Below are positions 1 to 7,903 of a stretch of 64,000 nucleotides of DNA, piece by piece. The translations under genes were made by a program, and so were the position numbers. Origin of the DNA: Litchfieldia stipae (lineage in GTDB: Bacteria; Bacillota; Bacilli; Bacillales; Bacillaceae_L); contig NZ_JACYHA010000007.1 in NCBI RefSeq assembly GCF_014837155.1, forward strand, positions 112,764-176,763. The letters run 5' to 3'. Position 1 is the first letter of the stretch, and each line of letters starts with the position of its first letter. The notes below the pieces were generated by a model that did no database searches, was not told where the DNA came from, and saw nothing but the letters and a program-made list of their open reading frames with translations.

Positions 1-1466
1 AATCGATACAGTAAAATTTTACCACGTTTTAATTGGTCTGTAAGTCCCTTTTCAAAATCCTGATGGAGTTGTTGGTCACCATATATTTTTCGATATGAAA
101 GGAAGTTTTGGGTAAGTAATAGATTCTCATTGGTGGCTTGTATCGACCAGCTGTGGATTCTTTCCTTCCAAGTGGATATATCGCCTCTCCAGTTTGGGTA
201 ATTCGACATCATTCTGCCCTTACATCTTTCATAACCAGCCAGTTCAAGTAGACGGACAATTTCGTTTGATAATTGTTCGAAATAGAGATTCGATTTGATG
301 TTTTCATAGACTAGGAAATGATCTTGATCTGTTAGTAATACCTGCTCCGCTCGGCCACTGCTCCCCATTTGATAGAAGCAAAATGGACATGGTGGTGGAG
401 TTCCGATTGAATCAATCGCAAGCTCAATACAGCGGTGAACAATTCGATCATTGAGCCGTGTCATGATGTCGAGTAAATGGAAAGTTGGTACATTGCCTTT
501 AATCAAGGTTCCGAGCACATCATAGAGAGCTGGTTTGATTTTCGGTAAGGTCGTCTCCCTTGCTGTTTCTATCGTTTGGATGGTTTTCATCATGCTTTCG
601 TTCTTTTTTCGTAGAAGGTCTGAAAGAGTCACTATCCCTACCAGTTTGTCACCGTCCATCACTGGCAAATGCTTGATTCCATGTTGTAATAGGATTGAGA
701 GCGCATCGTAATAATAGGAAAATCGCGAAATCGTGATCGGCTTGCTTGTCATGATTTTTTCTGCGGTGATGGTTGCTGGCTGTCCTTTTGCCAGAACTCG
801 ATTGACCAGGTCACGCTCGGTGATGATTCCTCTTGGGATTGAGTCATGGGTGATGAGAACAGAACTTGTCCGATCGTTGCCCATCATCCTAGCAACCTCA
901 GTGATCGGGGTGCTTGGGCTGGCGGTGAGGACAGGTGTAGACATCATGTCTTGCACTCTGATCACCATTGTGTCGGAATCCCCATATTGTCGAGATTGCT
1001 TGATTTGTTCAGCCAGTGAGTTGTACACATCCTTCAGTCTTCCAGCGACTTGGGTTAGAAGATAGTCGTAGATTCCTTGGTCGTCCCAGCGCTTCTTGAG
1101 GATGGTAAATGGAATCAGGATCGCTAGTACTTCCTCTGTAGCGCGAACCTCGACCATTTGCTCTGACTCCTTCCACTCTGATATACCTAAAAAGTCAGCG
1201 AGGCTTGAAAATCCAATTAATTCCCCAGCCTGAACGACTTCAAGCACCTCATGCCGGCCATTTGTTGCTTCGACATAGACCTCTGCGACACCAGAAAGCA
1301 GCAAGAGTAAACCCTCTCGCTGCTTGTTTGCTTCAAAGATTACTTGTTTGTGTTGAAAAGTTTGTTGCATACAGCCATGAAGGAGTTCAAGAGCTGTCTC
1401 CTTCTCTATATTTGTGAAGAATGGATGATTTCGAACTTTCTCGTATAGTTGTTCCATGGTTAACAA
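1..1466 (-). CDS. cNMP-binding / CBS-pair / DUF294 nucleotidyltransferase-like regulator (3' part outside window)
   Basis: The reading frame stays open to the window edge (about 488 residues visible), so the C-terminus is missing. Translated by eye, residues 1-130 read as a cyclic-nucleotide-binding-like cupin domain (EGLLLLLSGVAEVYVE). Two CBS repeats follow, roughly residues 160-280 (VQDMMSTPVLTASPS and KIMTSKPITISR). Then comes the DUF294 nucleotidyltransferase-like block with the family GSSGRAEQ motif. In many bacteria this family is encoded beside the acetate-type sodium symporter and its small subunit, as found here from 2501 to 4517. A role in regulating that transporter is inferred. 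I prefer the TTG start at 1466 because AGAAGGTGA sits 6 nt upstream; the ATG at 1457 is the alternative. A repeat array separates it from the symporter. Confidence 0.85.
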   Translation of the reverse strand, partial: MLTMEQLYEKVRNHPFFTNIEKETALELLHGCMQQTFQHKQVIFEANKQREGLLLLLSGVAEVYVEATNGRHEVLEVVQAGELIGFSSLADFLGISEWKESEQMVEVRATEEVLAILIPFTILKKRWDDQGIYDYLLTQVAGRLKDVYNSLAEQIKQSRQYGDSDTMVIRVQDMMSTPVLTASPSTPITEVARMMGNDRTSSVLITHDSIPRGIITERDLVNRVLAKGQPATITAEKIMTSKPITISRFSYYYDALSILLQHGIKHLPVMDGDKLVGIVTLSDLLRKKNESMMKTIQTIETARETTLPKIKPALYDVLGTLIKGNVPTFHLLDIMTRLNDRIVHRCIELAIDSIGTPPPCPFCFYQMGSSGRAEQVLLTDQDHFLVYENIKSNLYFEQLSNEIVRLLELAGYERCKGRMMSNYPNWRGDISTWKERIHSWSIQATNENLLLTQNFLSYRKIYGDQQLHQDFEKGLTDQLKRGKILLYR

Positions 1467-1506
1467 TGAGTTCACCTTCTAGTTTTTGATGGTGTTTGTT
1501 GGTATG

Positions 1507-1542
1507 GGTGCCTGGCACCGCTAGTGGGAACACTTTTGTCCC
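1507..1542. repeat. REP-like half element (GGTGCCTGGCACC type)
   Basis: The perfect palindrome GGTGCCTGGCACC at 1507-1519 is followed by a GGGA...TGTCCC inner stem at 1526-1542. The second outer arm seen in full copies elsewhere in the window is missing. This is one of six clear copies (2425, 5009, 10908, 12914 and 61404 are the others). Confidence 0.75.
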
Positions 1543-1552
1543 GGGTTATGCA

Positions 1553-2405
1553 TCATTCAACGAAGTTTGATCCGATTCCGATGAAAGAGTGACTTCATTC
1601 AACGGAAGGCTCTTAATGGCTGAAGCTTATTAATTCATTCAACGAAATCGGAGTGGAATCCCACGAACGAAGGCTATATTCCAACGAAAATTAAGCTAGA
1701 TTCAACGAAAGGCTATGCCTTTCTGGAAAAGGCATATTCATTCAACGAAATCGAAGCAGAATCCCACGAACGTAGGGCATTTTCCGACGAAAATTAAGTT
1801 AGATTCAACGAAAGGCTATGCCTTTCTGGAAAAGGCATATTCATTCAACGAAATCGAAGCAGAATCCCACGAACGAAGGGCATATTCCGACGAAAAAGCA
1901 ACGGAATTCAACGAAAGGCTCTTATTGGCTGTAGCATTTTGATTCATTCAACCAAATCGAAGCGGAATCCCACGAACGAAGGACATATTCCAACGAAAAA
2001 GTGACTTCATTCAACGGAAGGCACTCAATGGCTGAAGCTTATTAATTCATTCAACGAAATCGAAGTGGAATCCCACGAACGAAGGCTATATTCCAACGAA
2101 AATTAAGCTAGATTCAACGAAAGGCTATGCCTTTCTGGAAAAGGCATATTCATTCAACCAAATCAAAGCGGAATCCCACGAACGAAGGCCATATTCCAAC
2201 GAAAAAGTGACTTCATTCAACGAAAGGCTCTTATTGGCTGTAGCATATCCATTCATTCAACCAAATCTGAGCAGAATCCGACGAAACTCAAGTGAAATTC
2301 AACGAACATTTGCCATAATCCAACGAAAATCCTTAACCATTCAACCAACTGCTTCCGCCTGTCTCCCGCCACCTCCTTACATCATACTGATTCATTCAAC
2401 GAAAT
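1553..2405. repeat. Tandem array, TCAACGAA family (array 1 of 4)
   Basis: This fills the gap between the DUF294 gene and the symporter. Short cores of the type TTCAACGAA, TCCAACGAA or TCCCACGAA recur about every 21 bp, with a longer step of about 40 bp once per unit. Units are imperfect. Several contain a small hairpin between the longer-spaced cores, for example GAAAGGC-tat-GCCTTTC near 1710-1730 and again near 2120. Short open frames occur inside, but their translations are repetitive and they lack convincing ribosome binding sites, so I see no gene here. Confidence 0.85.
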
Positions 2406-2424
2406 ATGTGCCAAATCCACAAAA

Positions 2425-2479
2425 GGTGCCAGGCACCAAATCCGGGACATTATCTGTCCCGGGGGCGGAGCCTGGCACC
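2425..2479. repeat. REP-like hairpin element (full copy)
   Basis: Outer arm GGTGCCAGGCACC at 2425-2437, inner stem CGGGACA/TGTCCCG, and a slightly degraded second outer arm ending CCTGGCACC at 2479. It lies 22 bp beyond the stop codon of the symporter, so it may act as its transcript end. Confidence 0.75.
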
Positions 2480-2500
2480 AGCCAAACAGTTCACATCTAA

Positions 2501-4168
2501 CTACAGATTCTCATCCTTCAACCAAACTTCCCCATCCTTGTAAGTCATTTGCTCTGGGTAGCGAAGGTCGACGACTTCGTCTTGAATTTCTTGAGACGGT
2601 GCTGCTGTTGCTAGAGATACAATCACATTCGTGATGATCGCTGCGATTGCTCCGAACACACCTGCTCCTGTGTCAATGATTCCGGCAATCGTGAAGCCAC
2701 CGTATTTTGAAGCAAAGATATATGCTAGAGTGACGCCGAGTCCGACTAACAATCCGGCCATTACCCCTTTGGCATTTGAACGTTTCCACCAAACACCGAG
2801 TAAGAGTGCTGGGAAGAAGGTTCCGGATGCGAGTGCGAATGCCCAGGCAACAATTTGAGTGATTGCCCCTGGTGGGTTCAGTGCAATCAAACCAGCTAGT
2901 AAAGTTGCAATAGCAATCGTCCAACGTGCAATACTTAAGCGATTTTTTTCAGATGCATTTGGTCTTAACACGCGATAGTAGATGTCATGCGCAAATGAAG
3001 ACGAGATCGCAAGCATGAGTCCACCAGCTGTTGAAAGTGCGGCTGCCATCGCTCCAGCTGCAACTAGCCCGATGACAAAGACGCCAAGGTTTGCAATTTC
3101 TGGAGTTGCCATAACTACGATGTCATTTGAAATCGTTAGCTCCTGCCATTGTAAAATTCCATCACCGTTTGCATCAGCGACTGCAAGCTTCCCTGTATTG
3201 ACCCAGGTTGCGGTCCATTCTGGTAGCTCTGAAATCTTTTGTCCAACCACATTTTTCATTAAAATAAAACGAGAAAACGCAGCATAGGCTGGTGCCGATA
3301 AGTATAGTAATCCGATGAATAATAGCGCCCATGCACCTGACCAACGTGCAGCCTTCATCGTTGATACCGTGTAGAAACGAACGATTACGTGTGGAAGTCC
3401 AGCTGTCCCCGCCATTAATGTGAACATTAATGCCATGAACTGCCACTTCGTCCCATTGGTGAATGGAGCAAAGTATTCCGAGATTCCTAGTTGACGGTCT
3501 AGCTCACCCATTTCCCCGACAATTTTTCCATACGAAAGCCATGGAGCTGGGTTATTTGTGATCTGAAGCGACATGAATATAACTGGGATTAGATAGGCGA
3601 TAATTAAAATGATATATTGCGCTACCTGTGTCCATGTAATCCCCTTCATACCTCCGAATGCTGCATAGAATGCAATCAGGACAACCCCGATCATCGTTCC
3701 AAGCTTTGCATCGATTTCAAATAAACGACCGATAACCACTCCAGACCCTGATAGCTGTCCGATTGAGTAAGTGAAACTTATAATGATCGTACAAATCGCT
3801 GCGATGACCCGAGCCGTGTGGCTGTTATAACGGTCGCCAATGAATTCTGGGACCGTGTAGCGACCATATTTTCTAAGCTGTGGTGCTAAAAGGAAGGTTA
3901 ATAGCAGGTAACCGCCGGTCCATCCCATGATATAGGCGAGTCCATCATAGCCAAGGAGCATGATTGTTCCGGCCATCCCGATGAACGAAGCAGCACTCAT
4001 CCAGTCTGCCCCAATCGCCATTCCGTTAAAAATCGGTGGGACCCCGCGACTAGCTACATAGAAATCTGATGTTGCTTTCGCCTTATTATAAATTGCAATC
4101 CCGATGTACAACGCAAACGTCGCTAAAATAATAGAAAATGAGACCAAAAATTGTGTGTCCATATTCAT
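2501..4168 (-). CDS. Sodium:solute symporter large subunit (SSS family, acetate/VC_2705 type)
   Basis: A 555-residue polytopic membrane protein with about 13 hydrophobic segments and the SSS-family architecture (SDFYVASRGV near the N-terminus, GMKGITWTQVAQY in the middle). It is closest to the cation/acetate symporter branch that works with a short DUF4212 subunit, and that subunit is encoded immediately upstream at 4215-4517. The substrate is probably a short-chain monocarboxylate such as acetate, but this is inferred from the family. A segment around residues 331-342 (DANGDGILQWQE) matches a complete EF-hand calcium-binding loop in a predicted extramembrane region. The C-terminal tail is charged. 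Confidence 0.88.
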   Translation of the reverse strand: MNMDTQFLVSFSIILATFALYIGIAIYNKAKATSDFYVASRGVPPIFNGMAIGADWMSAASFIGMAGTIMLLGYDGLAYIMGWTGGYLLLTFLLAPQLRKYGRYTVPEFIGDRYNSHTARVIAAICTIIISFTYSIGQLSGSGVVIGRLFEIDAKLGTMIGVVLIAFYAAFGGMKGITWTQVAQYIILIIAYLIPVIFMSLQITNNPAPWLSYGKIVGEMGELDRQLGISEYFAPFTNGTKWQFMALMFTLMAGTAGLPHVIVRFYTVSTMKAARWSGAWALLFIGLLYLSAPAYAAFSRFILMKNVVGQKISELPEWTATWVNTGKLAVADANGDGILQWQELTISNDIVVMATPEIANLGVFVIGLVAAGAMAAALSTAGGLMLAISSSFAHDIYYRVLRPNASEKNRLSIARWTIAIATLLAGLIALNPPGAITQIVAWAFALASGTFFPALLLGVWWKRSNAKGVMAGLLVGLGVTLAYIFASKYGGFTIAGIIDTGAGVFGAIAAIITNVIVSLATAAPSQEIQDEVVDLRYPEQMTYKDGEVWLKDENL

Positions 4169-4214
4169 CCCCCTTTTACTAAAGTGATTGAATGTTCATT
4201 CATTTATTGCGGTA

Positions 4215-4517
4215 TTAATGATCTAACACCTTACCAGAGCTAATTTGTTCATTCTTGCTTTCGTCAATCCCGTATTTGCGGTCGATGTTGTCACTCACCT
4301 TTGCGTTAATGAACAGCAGCACAATAAAGATCACGACTGCACCCTGTGCTCCCATAAAGTAATGAAATGGAAACCCATTAATTGAAAAATCACTTAGACC
4401 TTCAGCAAAAAAAACAACTCCAAATGACACGACAAACCAGATAATTAAATAGATAATGATATTTCTAGTACGCTCGCGAAAATAAGCATCCGCAATATTC
4501 TTCTCAATTTTCTTCAA
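4215..4517 (-). CDS. DUF4212 small subunit of sodium:solute symporter
   Basis: A 100-residue protein with two transmembrane segments (about residues 20-40 and 53-75) and the DUF4212 pattern: NIIIYLIIWFVVSFGV, then FPFHYFMGAQGAVVIFIVLLFIN. Members of this family are encoded directly before an SSS-type transporter and are thought to form its small subunit. Here the gap to the large subunit is 46 bp and both genes share a strand, so co-transcription is likely. The charged C-terminus is short and of no recognised function. Confidence 0.88.
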   Translation of the reverse strand: MKKIEKNIADAYFRERTRNIIIYLIIWFVVSFGVVFFAEGLSDFSINGFPFHYFMGAQGAVVIFIVLLFINAKVSDNIDRKYGIDESKNEQISSGKVLDH

Positions 4518-4621
4518 CTCAGGCCACCTCCACAGTATATTTTGGCGAATGGGGAAATTGGACAGTTTTGTATTAAAGCTTCATTAGGTAAGTACTCACC
4601 TCCTTAAAAAATTGGGTCCCA

Positions 4622-4804
4622 CTATCTCAAACTAAATATAAATTTGATCGTCTCAAGAAGTGGTGCTGGAAACAAAATCACTTCAACAACAAAATACAAA
4701 AAGATGGTTAGAAATGGCAACAACAGGAGGATGGGGCGTTTCTTTTTCAAGGCTAGAAAAAGGCAGACGCCTGCAATGAGTAAGATGATGATAAAAGGAA
4801 TCAA
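4622..4804 (-). CDS. Small two-helix membrane protein, unknown function
   Basis: The longest open frame begins at a TTG at 4861 (79 residues) without a ribosome binding site. The TTG at 4804 follows GAGGAGGT by about 10 nt and is the better start, giving 60 residues. The product has two hydrophobic helices separated by a basic KKKRP turn and ends in LETIKFIFSLR. I recognise no family. It lies downstream of and co-directional with other minus-strand genes but is well separated from them. Confidence 0.5.
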   Translation of the reverse strand: MIPFIIILLIAGVCLFLALKKKRPILLLLPFLTIFLYFVVEVILFPAPLLETIKFIFSLR

Positions 4805-5008
4805 AGTCGATGGACCTCCTCTAATTAGATGGATGGCTTGTTTAAGTGAAAGCGTTATCAATTGAACATAAAAAAAGATGAGCCACGCTCGTTTTGAATT
4901 TTTATAAAATTCTATAATCTTATTTCATTATGCAGTGATAGCAGCAACTCGTCAATCACCTTTGTACAAAAAATTCCCCCATCTTTCTACAAATCTTGCA
5001 AAAGAAAG

Positions 5009-5063
5009 GGTGCCAGGCACCGCAAGTGGGAACGCTTTTGTCCCGCTCGGGATGCCTGGCACC
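5009..5063. repeat. REP-like hairpin element (full copy)
   Basis: Arms GGTGCCAGGCACC (5009-5021) and GATGCCTGGCACC (5051-5063) flank an inner GTGGGA...TCCCGC stem. It starts 6 bp past the stop of the DUF1028 gene and could form the 3' end of that transcript. Confidence 0.8.
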
Positions 5064-5068
5064 AGTTA

Positions 5069-5908
5069 TTATCCTTGTTTTTTCATATATGTTAGAATAT
5101 CAAGATCTAGCTTGCCTTGTTCTAGTTCACGTGCCTCGAAGTTTTCCGTGTGAATATAGGTCGTTAGTGCTCGGTATAGGGCTTCTTCACTCGTTTCTTT
5201 AAGATAGCCTAGTCGCGTGAGCTGTTCGCTAAGCTCGGCTTGAATCGCACCAGTGATTTCTACGATGTTTTCTTGTTTTGGTGGTGCAAAGTAGAGCTGC
5301 TGTAGTTCATAGACACGAATCAATTCTTTGATTGGGTCTGGATGATCGTCTACACGGACATCGATGAAGCGGTCGTTGAAGCCAGCGTATCCGCCTTGAT
5401 CTTTTACCACTAAGAGAGCTGCTGATTGCATCCCTCTGCTGTCTCCCCCAGCTTCTTGTCCAGCATCTAGTGCTTTTAGGAGGCGCTCGGCTAATGTTCC
5501 TTCAGTTTGTTCAAATGTGCGGCCCATCGCTAACACGGTTTCTTCGCCAACAAGGATATTTCCTTGTGCTGCAAAGTGTTCACCTGTGATTCCACCTGCC
5601 CAGTCATAGCATTTTGAGCCTGTGAAGGTTGCTGCATTTCCGTTCGCATCCACGATTCCTACCTGTCTGAATTCACGGTCACTATCGTCAGTCACAAGTT
5701 GGTCCAGTGTTTCCTGCGCCGTTTTCCCCGCAGCCATGAGCTCTAATCCGTTCGGTCCGTATGACGTATTCGCATAGGATTGCGTTGCGACCGCCCCTAC
5801 TCCAGCTTTCGCCCAGGGCACAACCGCGCCCACTCCAAGAAACTTTGATTGAACCGCAATTCCTAACTCATTTGTCTTTGGATCAAATCCTACAATTGAA
5901 AATGTCAT
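5069..5908 (-). CDS. DUF1028 family putative Ntn-hydrolase
   Basis: A 279-residue protein that opens with MTFSIVGFDP and continues with the DUF1028 signature (ELGIAVQSKFLGVGAVVPWAKA, then ATQSYANTSYGPNGLELM). DUF1028 proteins have an N-terminal-nucleophile hydrolase fold and their substrate is not established. The C-terminal third (after about residue 200) is helical and may be the accessory domain seen in longer members. It follows the pyroglutamyl peptidase gene by 29 bp on the same strand. A shared role in amino acid or peptide turnover is inferred from the neighbourhood only. Confidence 0.85.
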   Translation of the reverse strand: MTFSIVGFDPKTNELGIAVQSKFLGVGAVVPWAKAGVGAVATQSYANTSYGPNGLELMAAGKTAQETLDQLVTDDSDREFRQVGIVDANGNAATFTGSKCYDWAGGITGEHFAAQGNILVGEETVLAMGRTFEQTEGTLAERLLKALDAGQEAGGDSRGMQSAALLVVKDQGGYAGFNDRFIDVRVDDHPDPIKELIRVYELQQLYFAPPKQENIVEITGAIQAELSEQLTRLGYLKETSEEALYRALTTYIHTENFEARELEQGKLDLDILTYMKKQG

Positions 5909-5937
5909 AAAAAAACCTCCCTGTTTATTGGATCATA

Positions 5938-6540
5938 TCAATCTAGTACTTTAATAATAGTGGCAATCGCTTCTTCCAAATCACGGCTTGACCAGCTTGG
6001 TAGCTTCGGATTTTGAACCGCTAATTCATGTGACGCTGGAATATGAACAAATCCAGCACGAATCTTGGTACCATCGCGCTCTATTTTACGCAAAGCCGCA
6101 TACATCACATTGTTGCAAAGGTACGTTCCTGCTGTGTTTGAAATCGTTGCTGGATAGTTTGCTTCATTTAACGCATCTACGAAAGCACGGATTGGAAGGG
6201 TTGAAAAATAGCCCGCTGGTCCGTCTTCAGCAATCGGTGCATCCTGAAGCTTAACCCCTTGATTATCAGCTGCCCCATCGCGACAATTGATCGCAATTCG
6301 TTCAGGTGTAATTTTCGTGCGACCTGCTGCTAGCCCTAATGAAATCACGACATCAGGTTCAACTTCATCCATGTACTGCTCCAGTTTCACCGCTGATTCA
6401 GAGAAATCTACGGGTAGCACGCGACTAACCACTTGATAATGGCCAAGAGTCTGTCCATCTAATGCCTTCACAATTACTTCCGTTGGATTGATTGGGTTGT
6501 CCAAAAAGGGAACAAATCCTGTTAATAATAATGTTTTCAT
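5938..6540 (-). CDS. pcp: Pyroglutamyl-peptidase I (peptidase family C15)
   Basis: A cytoplasmic cysteine peptidase that removes N-terminal pyroglutamate from peptides. The expected catalytic triad is visible: Glu in TPERIAIN (about residue 80), Cys in NTAGTYLCNNVMY and His in GFVHIPAS. The N-terminal LLTGFVPF motif matches the family GF.PF. I choose the ATG at 6540 (200 residues) because GAAGGTG lies 6 nt upstream; the in-frame GTG at 6549 overlaps that site. It sits between the chromate transporter pair and the DUF1028 gene, all on one strand, with a repeat element in the upstream gap. Confidence 0.93.
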   Translation of the reverse strand: MKTLLLTGFVPFLDNPINPTEVIVKALDGQTLGHYQVVSRVLPVDFSESAVKLEQYMDEVEPDVVISLGLAAGRTKITPERIAINCRDGAADNQGVKLQDAPIAEDGPAGYFSTLPIRAFVDALNEANYPATISNTAGTYLCNNVMYAALRKIERDGTKIRAGFVHIPASHELAVQNPKLPSWSSRDLEEAIATIIKVLD

Positions 6541-6586
6541 TTTTGACACCTTCTTTTCTTTCAGCTATTTTCGTCAATGAAACCCG

Positions 6587-6695
6587 CAGCCTGAATACAC
6601 TCCGCGTCCGGCGGGGCAGGTGATGAGCCTCCTCGTGCCTGTGGGGTCTCATCCTTCCTGCAAATCCCGCAGGAGTCTACGTGTATTCAACCTGC
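6587..6695 (-). repeat. Dispersed inverted-end element (copy 1 of 6)
   Basis: The ends GCAGCCTGAATACAC and GTGTATTCAACCTGC are near-perfect inverted repeats around a GC-rich interior with further partial complementarity (GCGTCC, GAGCCTCCTCG, GGGGTCTCA, CCCGCAGGAGTC). About 109 bp. It lies in the 217-bp gap between pcp and the chromate transporter. The strand is given as the direction of the surrounding genes; all six copies have the same orientation relative to them. Confidence 0.85.
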
Positions 6696-6757
6696 TAGAA
6701 ACTATTTTTTAATAGAATTCAGGTCAGATCCCCCGAACAGGAATCTGACCTATTATT

Positions 6758-7291
6758 TTAAGCTAAAAATACCGCTCCATATACTAATGCCCCAACAATG
6801 ACATAGGCCGGGTGCACCTTCCATTTTTCCATCAGAAGGTAGCTCGCGACAATCAAGATGATCGTCTGGACTAACCCAGCGCTAACATATGATTCTGCGA
6901 AGAAGTTATAAGCCATAATTCCAAGTAAGACTCCAATGGTTGGGCGAATGTAGTTGGTCATGCGCTTCACTTTTGGTGAGTCCTTGAACTTGTAGAGGAT
7001 GCCTAATAGGCCAATCATTAGAATAAGTGACGGTGCCACAGTGGCAAAGGTAGCCACGATTGCTCCAAGTACACCAGCCTCTTGGAAGCCTATATACCCC
7101 GCCATTTTTGTTGCGATTGGACCTGGAAGTGCGTTCCCTAATGCAAGCACCTCACTAAATTCGCTAACCGTTAGCCAGCCGTAATTTGACACGACTTCAT
7201 TTTCAACAAGTGGGATGGACGCTGGACCCCCACCATAACCGATGATTCCTGGAATGAAGAACGCAAGAAAGAGCTGCCAATAAATCATCAC
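6758..7291 (-). CDS. Chromate transporter, CHR family short subunit (YwrA-like)
   Basis: A 177-residue membrane protein with the CHR-domain signature GYGGGPASIPLVENEV near the N-terminus and LALGNALPGPIATKMAGYIG. Short CHR proteins work in pairs as a heteromeric transporter, and the partner overlaps its start by 4 bp (7288-7291). The family exports chromate in characterised cases. The natural substrate is uncertain, because the B. subtilis homologues sit with a gamma-glutamyltransferase gene and an Lrp regulator, as here. Confidence 0.9.
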   Translation of the reverse strand: MMIYWQLFLAFFIPGIIGYGGGPASIPLVENEVVSNYGWLTVSEFSEVLALGNALPGPIATKMAGYIGFQEAGVLGAIVATFATVAPSLILMIGLLGILYKFKDSPKVKRMTNYIRPTIGVLLGIMAYNFFAESYVSAGLVQTIILIVASYLLMEKWKVHPAYVIVGALVYGAVFLA

Positions 7292-7854
7292 GCAGTTCCC
7301 CCTTTCTTCTCCGGTTCTTCCTTCTTATCCTTTTGCGCAAGTGCCGCGATCAAAAGCACGGCAATTAAAACACCGGGATGAATATTTAAAAATTGCAATA
7401 AGATTAAGCTGACTACACCGAAAATCACTGTTTTTAACCAGCCTAATCCCTTTTTAGCATTGTCAATAAATTGCCATGTGAGTACCGCTAGCATCACACC
7501 AACAACGGGTACGACGGCTTTTGTCATCCCACCAACCCATGCTAAATCTTTGAATGTCGCAAGCGATGTGAGGAGGATAATCATAAGCACAATGGTAGGA
7601 ACGATCGATGCAACAATTGCGTTGATCATCCCCAGCACACCACCAACACGGTAACCGATGTATCCCGCCATTTTCGTCGCAATCGGACCTGGCAAGGTGT
7701 TTCCAAGTGCCAGCACATCAGCAAATTCATCATTATCCATCCATTCATAACGCTCGACAACCTCTTTGTGGACAAGCGGAATGGAGGACGGACCTCCCCC
7801 ATACCCCAACATTCCCACTTTAAAAAACGCAGTAAATAGTTGTACTTGTTTCAA
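7288..7854 (-). CDS. Chromate transporter, CHR family short subunit (YwrB-like)
   Basis: The second half of the pair, with GYGGGPSSIPLVHKEVV and LALGNTLPGPIATKMAGYIG. The open frame extends to an ATG at 7893 (201 residues). The TTG at 7854, preceded by AAAGGA at about 9 nt, gives MKQVQLFTAFFKVG, the usual family start, so I use it (188 residues). The upstream extension would be encoded across a perfect 16-bp palindrome (7874-7889), which argues against it being protein. The lysine/glutamate-rich C-terminus is cytoplasmic. Confidence 0.88.
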   Translation of the reverse strand: MKQVQLFTAFFKVGMLGYGGGPSSIPLVHKEVVERYEWMDNDEFADVLALGNTLPGPIATKMAGYIGYRVGGVLGMINAIVASIVPTIVLMIILLTSLATFKDLAWVGGMTKAVVPVVGVMLAVLTWQFIDNAKKGLGWLKTVIFGVVSLILLQFLNIHPGVLIAVLLIAALAQKDKKEEPEKKGGTA

Positions 7855-7873
7855 ACCTATCAATCCTTTTCTC

Positions 7874-7889
7874 CTGAGGACGTCCTCAG
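7874..7889. promoter_or_regulatory. Perfect 16-bp palindrome upstream of the chromate transporter pair
   Basis: CTGAGGACGTCCTCAG reads identically on both strands. It lies between the stop of the gamma-glutamyltransferase gene (7904) and the preferred start of the transporter (7854), just before the ribosome binding site. It could be an operator, for example for the Lrp-type regulator at 10450, or an RNA hairpin that affects translation. No U-tract follows, so it is not a classical terminator. Confidence 0.5.
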
Positions 7890-7903
7890 TCACTATGAGC
7901 TTT

